Positions 61,449 to 64,000 of a DNA stretch of 64,000 bases are shown piece by piece (within the stretch, counting starts at the first letter, position 1; each line of letters begins with the position of its first letter). Below the pieces are notes generated by a model. That model had not been told where the DNA came from. It did no database searches and was given only the letters and a program-made list of their open reading frames with translations. Source of the stretch: an uncultured Prevotella sp. (GTDB taxonomy: Bacteria > Bacteroidota > Bacteroidia > Bacteroidales > Bacteroidaceae); NCBI GenBank assembly GCA_905234815.1, contig CAJOIX010000002.1, positions 3,287 to 67,286 of the forward strand, written 5' to 3'. The position numbers and the translations under genes were made by a program.

Positions 61449-63182
61449 ATGAAAACAATTGTCCTTTCCATTTGCCTGCTGTGCTGCATTAGTGCTCATT
61501 CGAAGCCCAAAACCGTTACTATCCATTTGTTGGAAACTTCAGATGTGCACGGATCTTTCTTCCCCTACGACTTCATTACCTTCAAACCAAAACGGGGAAC
61601 GCTTGCCAGAATCAGTACCTATGTGAACCGCTTACGCCAGGAAACCAGCGGAAATGTTATTCTTCTCGACAATGGCGATATTCTCCAAGGCCAACCCACA
61701 TGCTATTTCTACAACTATGTGAATACGCAGGAGGAAAACATAGCAGCATCAGTAATCAATTACCTTTCATACGATGCTGAAACCATTGGCAATCACGATA
61801 TCGAAACAGGCCATTCTGTCTATGATAAATGGATAAAAGAAGTAACTTGTCCGATGCTGGGAGCCAACATCATCAATACAACCACGAACGAGCCTTATGT
61901 AAAACCATACACCATCGTAGAGCGACAGGGCATCCGCATCGCCATTCTTGGTATGTTGACTCCTGCCATCCCCAACTGGCTGCAACCCAACATTTGGAGT
62001 GGATTGCAATTTGAAGAAATGGTGTCGTGTGCCAAAAAGTGGGTAAAAATCATCAAAGAAACCGAAAAGCCTGATCTCATCGTTGGCCTCTTCCACAGTG
62101 GGAAGGACGGCGGTATCGTCACCAGCGAATATGCAGAAGATGCATCCCTACAAGTTGCAAAAGAAGTATCAGGATTTGATGTCATCTTCTTCGGTCATGA
62201 TCACACACAGCATAATAGCACGGTCACCAATCGCAAAGGAAATGAAGTCCTGTTTCTCAATCCGGCCAACAATGCCCTCGCTGTAGCTCAAGCCGATGTA
62301 ACCTTTGAAAAAAAGAACGGCCGGTGGAAAGTTGTCAAGAAAGAAGGCAAAGTAGTTGATGTCACCAAAGAGGAGATTGACCAACAATACATTCAACATT
62401 TCCAATCCCAGTTAGACAAAATCATGGCATTTGTCAATCGACAGATAGGAGTACTCGAAGAGACCATCACCACGCGCGATTGTTTCTTCGGTTCAAGCGC
62501 TTTCACTGACCTAATTCTAAACCTTCAATTGGAACTGACAGGTGCTGACATCGCTTTCAATGCCCCACTCCAATTCAACTCGACCATTAAAGCAGGACCA
62601 ATCCGCGTAAGCGATATGTTCAATCTCTACAAATTTGAAAATCAGCTATATGTGATGCGTCTCACGGGCGAAGAAATCCGTCGGCACCTGGAAATGAGTT
62701 ACGACCTGTGGGTCAACACCATGCAATCGCCCGACGACCATCTGCTCTTGCTTTCAGAATCGACCTTTGGCGATCAACAACGATTAGGCTTTAAGAATTT
62801 CTCCTTCAACTTCGATTCAGCAGCTGGCATTGACTATGTGGTGGATGTAACGAAGCCCGATGGCCAGAAAGTCAAAATTCTTCAAATGTCAAACGGCGAA
62901 CCATTCGATGAAACCAAATGGTATCGCGTAGCCCTCAATTCGTATCGTGCCAATGGCGGCGGTGAACTTCTCACGCGTGGTGCCGGCATCAAGAAAGAAG
63001 ATCTCAACGAGCGTATTATTTACCGAAGCGAACGCGACCAGCGTTTCTACCTGATGCAAGAGATTGAAAAGAAAGGAACAATACACCCCAAGTCCAACAA
63101 CAACTGGCGTTTCATACCTGAAGAATGGGTACAACCTGCAGCCAAGCGCGACAGCCTCATCCTCTTCGGTAAAAAACAATAA
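61449..63182 (+). CDS. UshA-like bifunctional metallophosphatase/5'-nucleotidase
   Basis: 577 aa with an N-terminal signal peptide (IVLSICLLCCISAHS). It should hydrolyse nucleotides, nucleotide sugars or phosphate esters in the periplasm. The calcineurin-like domain (about 20-300) contains the metal ligands in HLLETSDVHGSFFP, ILLDNGDILQG, TIGNHDIE, VGLFHSGKDGG and VIFFGHDHTQHNS. The C-terminal 5'-nucleotidase domain (about 320-540) has GSSAFTDLILNLQLELTGADIAFNAPL, VSDMFNLYKFENQLYVMRLTGEEIR and NSYRANGGGELLTRGAG. The end (about 545-577) is a short tail. It lies 4 nt before nudC on the same strand. Confidence 0.92.
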   Translation: MKTIVLSICLLCCISAHSKPKTVTIHLLETSDVHGSFFPYDFITFKPKRGTLARISTYVNRLRQETSGNVILLDNGDILQGQPTCYFYNYVNTQEENIAASVINYLSYDAETIGNHDIETGHSVYDKWIKEVTCPMLGANIINTTTNEPYVKPYTIVERQGIRIAILGMLTPAIPNWLQPNIWSGLQFEEMVSCAKKWVKIIKETEKPDLIVGLFHSGKDGGIVTSEYAEDASLQVAKEVSGFDVIFFGHDHTQHNSTVTNRKGNEVLFLNPANNALAVAQADVTFEKKNGRWKVVKKEGKVVDVTKEEIDQQYIQHFQSQLDKIMAFVNRQIGVLEETITTRDCFFGSSAFTDLILNLQLELTGADIAFNAPLQFNSTIKAGPIRVSDMFNLYKFENQLYVMRLTGEEIRRHLEMSYDLWVNTMQSPDDHLLLLSESTFGDQQRLGFKNFSFNFDSAAGIDYVVDVTKPDGQKVKILQMSNGEPFDETKWYRVALNSYRANGGGELLTRGAGIKKEDLNERIIYRSERDQRFYLMQEIEKKGTIHPKSNNNWRFIPEEWVQPAAKRDSLILFGKKQ

Positions 63183-63186
63183 AACT

Positions 63187-64000
63187 ATGACAACCTGGTA
63201 CATTTTCTGTCAAGGTAAACTCCTGCTCCAGAAAGTCTCCTCCTGCTCCGCATCCACAGGAGAGAGCACTTATACCATACCGTCAGGCGAACAACCTCCT
63301 ATTAACAAAGACGAAGCTGCCAGACTTTTCTGTGCAGGCCACAATGCTGTTGGTTTTTATGTACCTCAACCAGACCTCCCAAGCCTCAGCAAATCCCTTT
63401 GCCAATCAAGAGCCTCGGATGAGCAGTCTGTTGCGTTCACGTTCATCCCCTTGAGAGAAACCTTCTCGCTCCTTCCCGCCGAAAAATACCAATTAGCCAC
63501 AAAATTAGCCGAGCTCACCTATTGGGACGAACAGACGCAGTATTGTTCCCACTGCGGAACGGTCTTAGAACCACTCACCGAAATCTCAAAACAATGTCCC
63601 AATTGCCACCAAGAGTTCTGGCCACAACTCTCCATTGCTGTCATCGTATTGATTCGGCGAGGCGACGAGGCTCTCTTGGTGCGCGCCAAGAATTTCCGTA
63701 AATATTTTTTCGGGTTAGTAGCCGGATTCGTAGAAACTGGAGAAACTCTCGAAGAAGCCGTTCAACGCGAGGTGAAAGAAGAAACCGGCCTTACCATCAG
63801 TAACATCCAATATCACTATTCCCAACCTTGGCCGTTCCCTTCGGGCCTCATGGTTGGTTTCTTTGCCGATTACCAAGAAGGCGACCTGCGCATTGACCAG
63901 TCAGAACTAATTGAAGGCGGCTGGTTCACCCGTCAAAACCTGCCCACCCTACCCGATGAGATGTCTATCGCCCGACGCCTCATTGAAGAATGGAAATCAA
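63187..64000 (+). CDS. nudC: NADH pyrophosphatase NudC (truncated by the window end)
   Basis: Open from ATG 63187 to the last base (271 codons seen, no stop); it was missed by the ORF track because it runs off the window. The N-terminal part is divergent. A zinc ribbon is present as YCSHCG and CPNCH. The Nudix box is complete: GFVETGETLEEAVQREVKEETGL (GX5EX7REUXEEXGU). The NudC-specific SQPWPFPSG follows, so it should cleave NAD(H) and remove NAD caps from RNA. The visible part ends with ARRLIEEWKS, close to the normal C-terminus, so only a few residues are likely missing. Confidence 0.93.
   Translation, partial: MTTWYIFCQGKLLLQKVSSCSASTGESTYTIPSGEQPPINKDEAARLFCAGHNAVGFYVPQPDLPSLSKSLCQSRASDEQSVAFTFIPLRETFSLLPAEKYQLATKLAELTYWDEQTQYCSHCGTVLEPLTEISKQCPNCHQEFWPQLSIAVIVLIRRGDEALLVRAKNFRKYFFGLVAGFVETGETLEEAVQREVKEETGLTISNIQYHYSQPWPFPSGLMVGFFADYQEGDLRIDQSELIEGGWFTRQNLPTLPDEMSIARRLIEEWKS

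Noticed and set aside
1-64000. tRNA genes, insertion sequences, prophage genes, restriction or toxin-antitoxin systems
   Set aside because: I looked through the gaps and gene products and saw none; the region appears to be core chromosome.

Overview
The window is chromosomal DNA from a member of the Bacteroidota, most likely order Bacteroidales and close to Prevotella. The evidence is the Bacteroidota-type promoters (-33 TTTG, 19-20 bp, -7 TAnnTTTG), the near absence of Shine-Dalgarno sequences, and many lineage-specific families (DUF3078, DUF3127, DUF4468, DUF4835, DUF6624, Bat aerotolerance proteins, DUF5112/5113-type sensor kinase). It reads as core genome: I found no insertion sequence, prophage, CRISPR array, tRNA or rRNA. 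The only structured RNA gene I can support is the RNase P RNA.

Layout. 0-7.2 kb: a truncated gene, a DUF6624 lipoprotein, Hsp20, a YhcH-family sugar protein, rnpB, then a very large hybrid sensor kinase overlapping its response regulator. 7.2-16.1 kb (minus strand): a GHL10 glycosidase-like protein, a POT peptide transporter, and an envelope operon (DUF4468 protein, an unannotated 57-aa membrane protein, a Porin_10 barrel, a LysM/periplasmic-binding hybrid, a PorT-like barrel). 16.4-31 kb: an SLC13 transporter, PcrA/UvrD helicase, MtgA, an OmpA lipoprotein, a fucose-isomerase-like protein, PBP1A, a 3'-5' exonuclease, an RlmI-like methyltransferase, TilS, KdsB, a Wzx-like flippase and PrmA. 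31-42.3 kb: an aromatic-rich secreted protein, a FadL/OmpP1-like barrel, Tex, ThrS, YigZ and a TamL-like Omp85 lipoprotein. 42.5-50 kb: batA-batB-batC-batDE-queA, probably one transcript, then ndk and a TPR protein. 50-54.5 kb (minus strand): a possible small ORF or relic, ComEC, a DUF3078 protein, a diacylglycerol kinase-like protein and a DUF3127 OB-fold protein. 54.7-64 kb: dnaN, DUF4835, recN, a TPR/pseudo-protease protein, an NhaC antiporter, a UshA-like nucleotidase and a truncated nudC.

The dominant theme is envelope building: peptidoglycan synthesis (MtgA, PBP1A, GHL10), LPS (KdsB, flippase), barrel assembly (TamL) and several secreted proteins of unknown role. DNA maintenance (PcrA, RecN, DnaN, ComEC, DUF3127) and tRNA/rRNA modification (TilS, QueA, RlmI, RnpB) make up most of the rest.

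Most notable observations: (1) a single-chain sensor kinase in which one half has an intact ATP-binding domain but no recognisable histidine, and the other half has a His-Glu helix but no ATP-binding boxes; (2) two unlinked intergenic arrays, each of exactly four 22-bp units built on AAAAGC-TAT-GCTTTT; (3) a DUF3127 OB-fold protein with an SSB-like acidic tip (DDLPF) divergent from dnaN; (4) a BatD-BatE fusion without the expected C-terminal SH3 part; (5) a 42-bp in-frame tandem duplication in an outer-membrane protein gene; (6) two genes or relics too short or too atypical for the ORF track.
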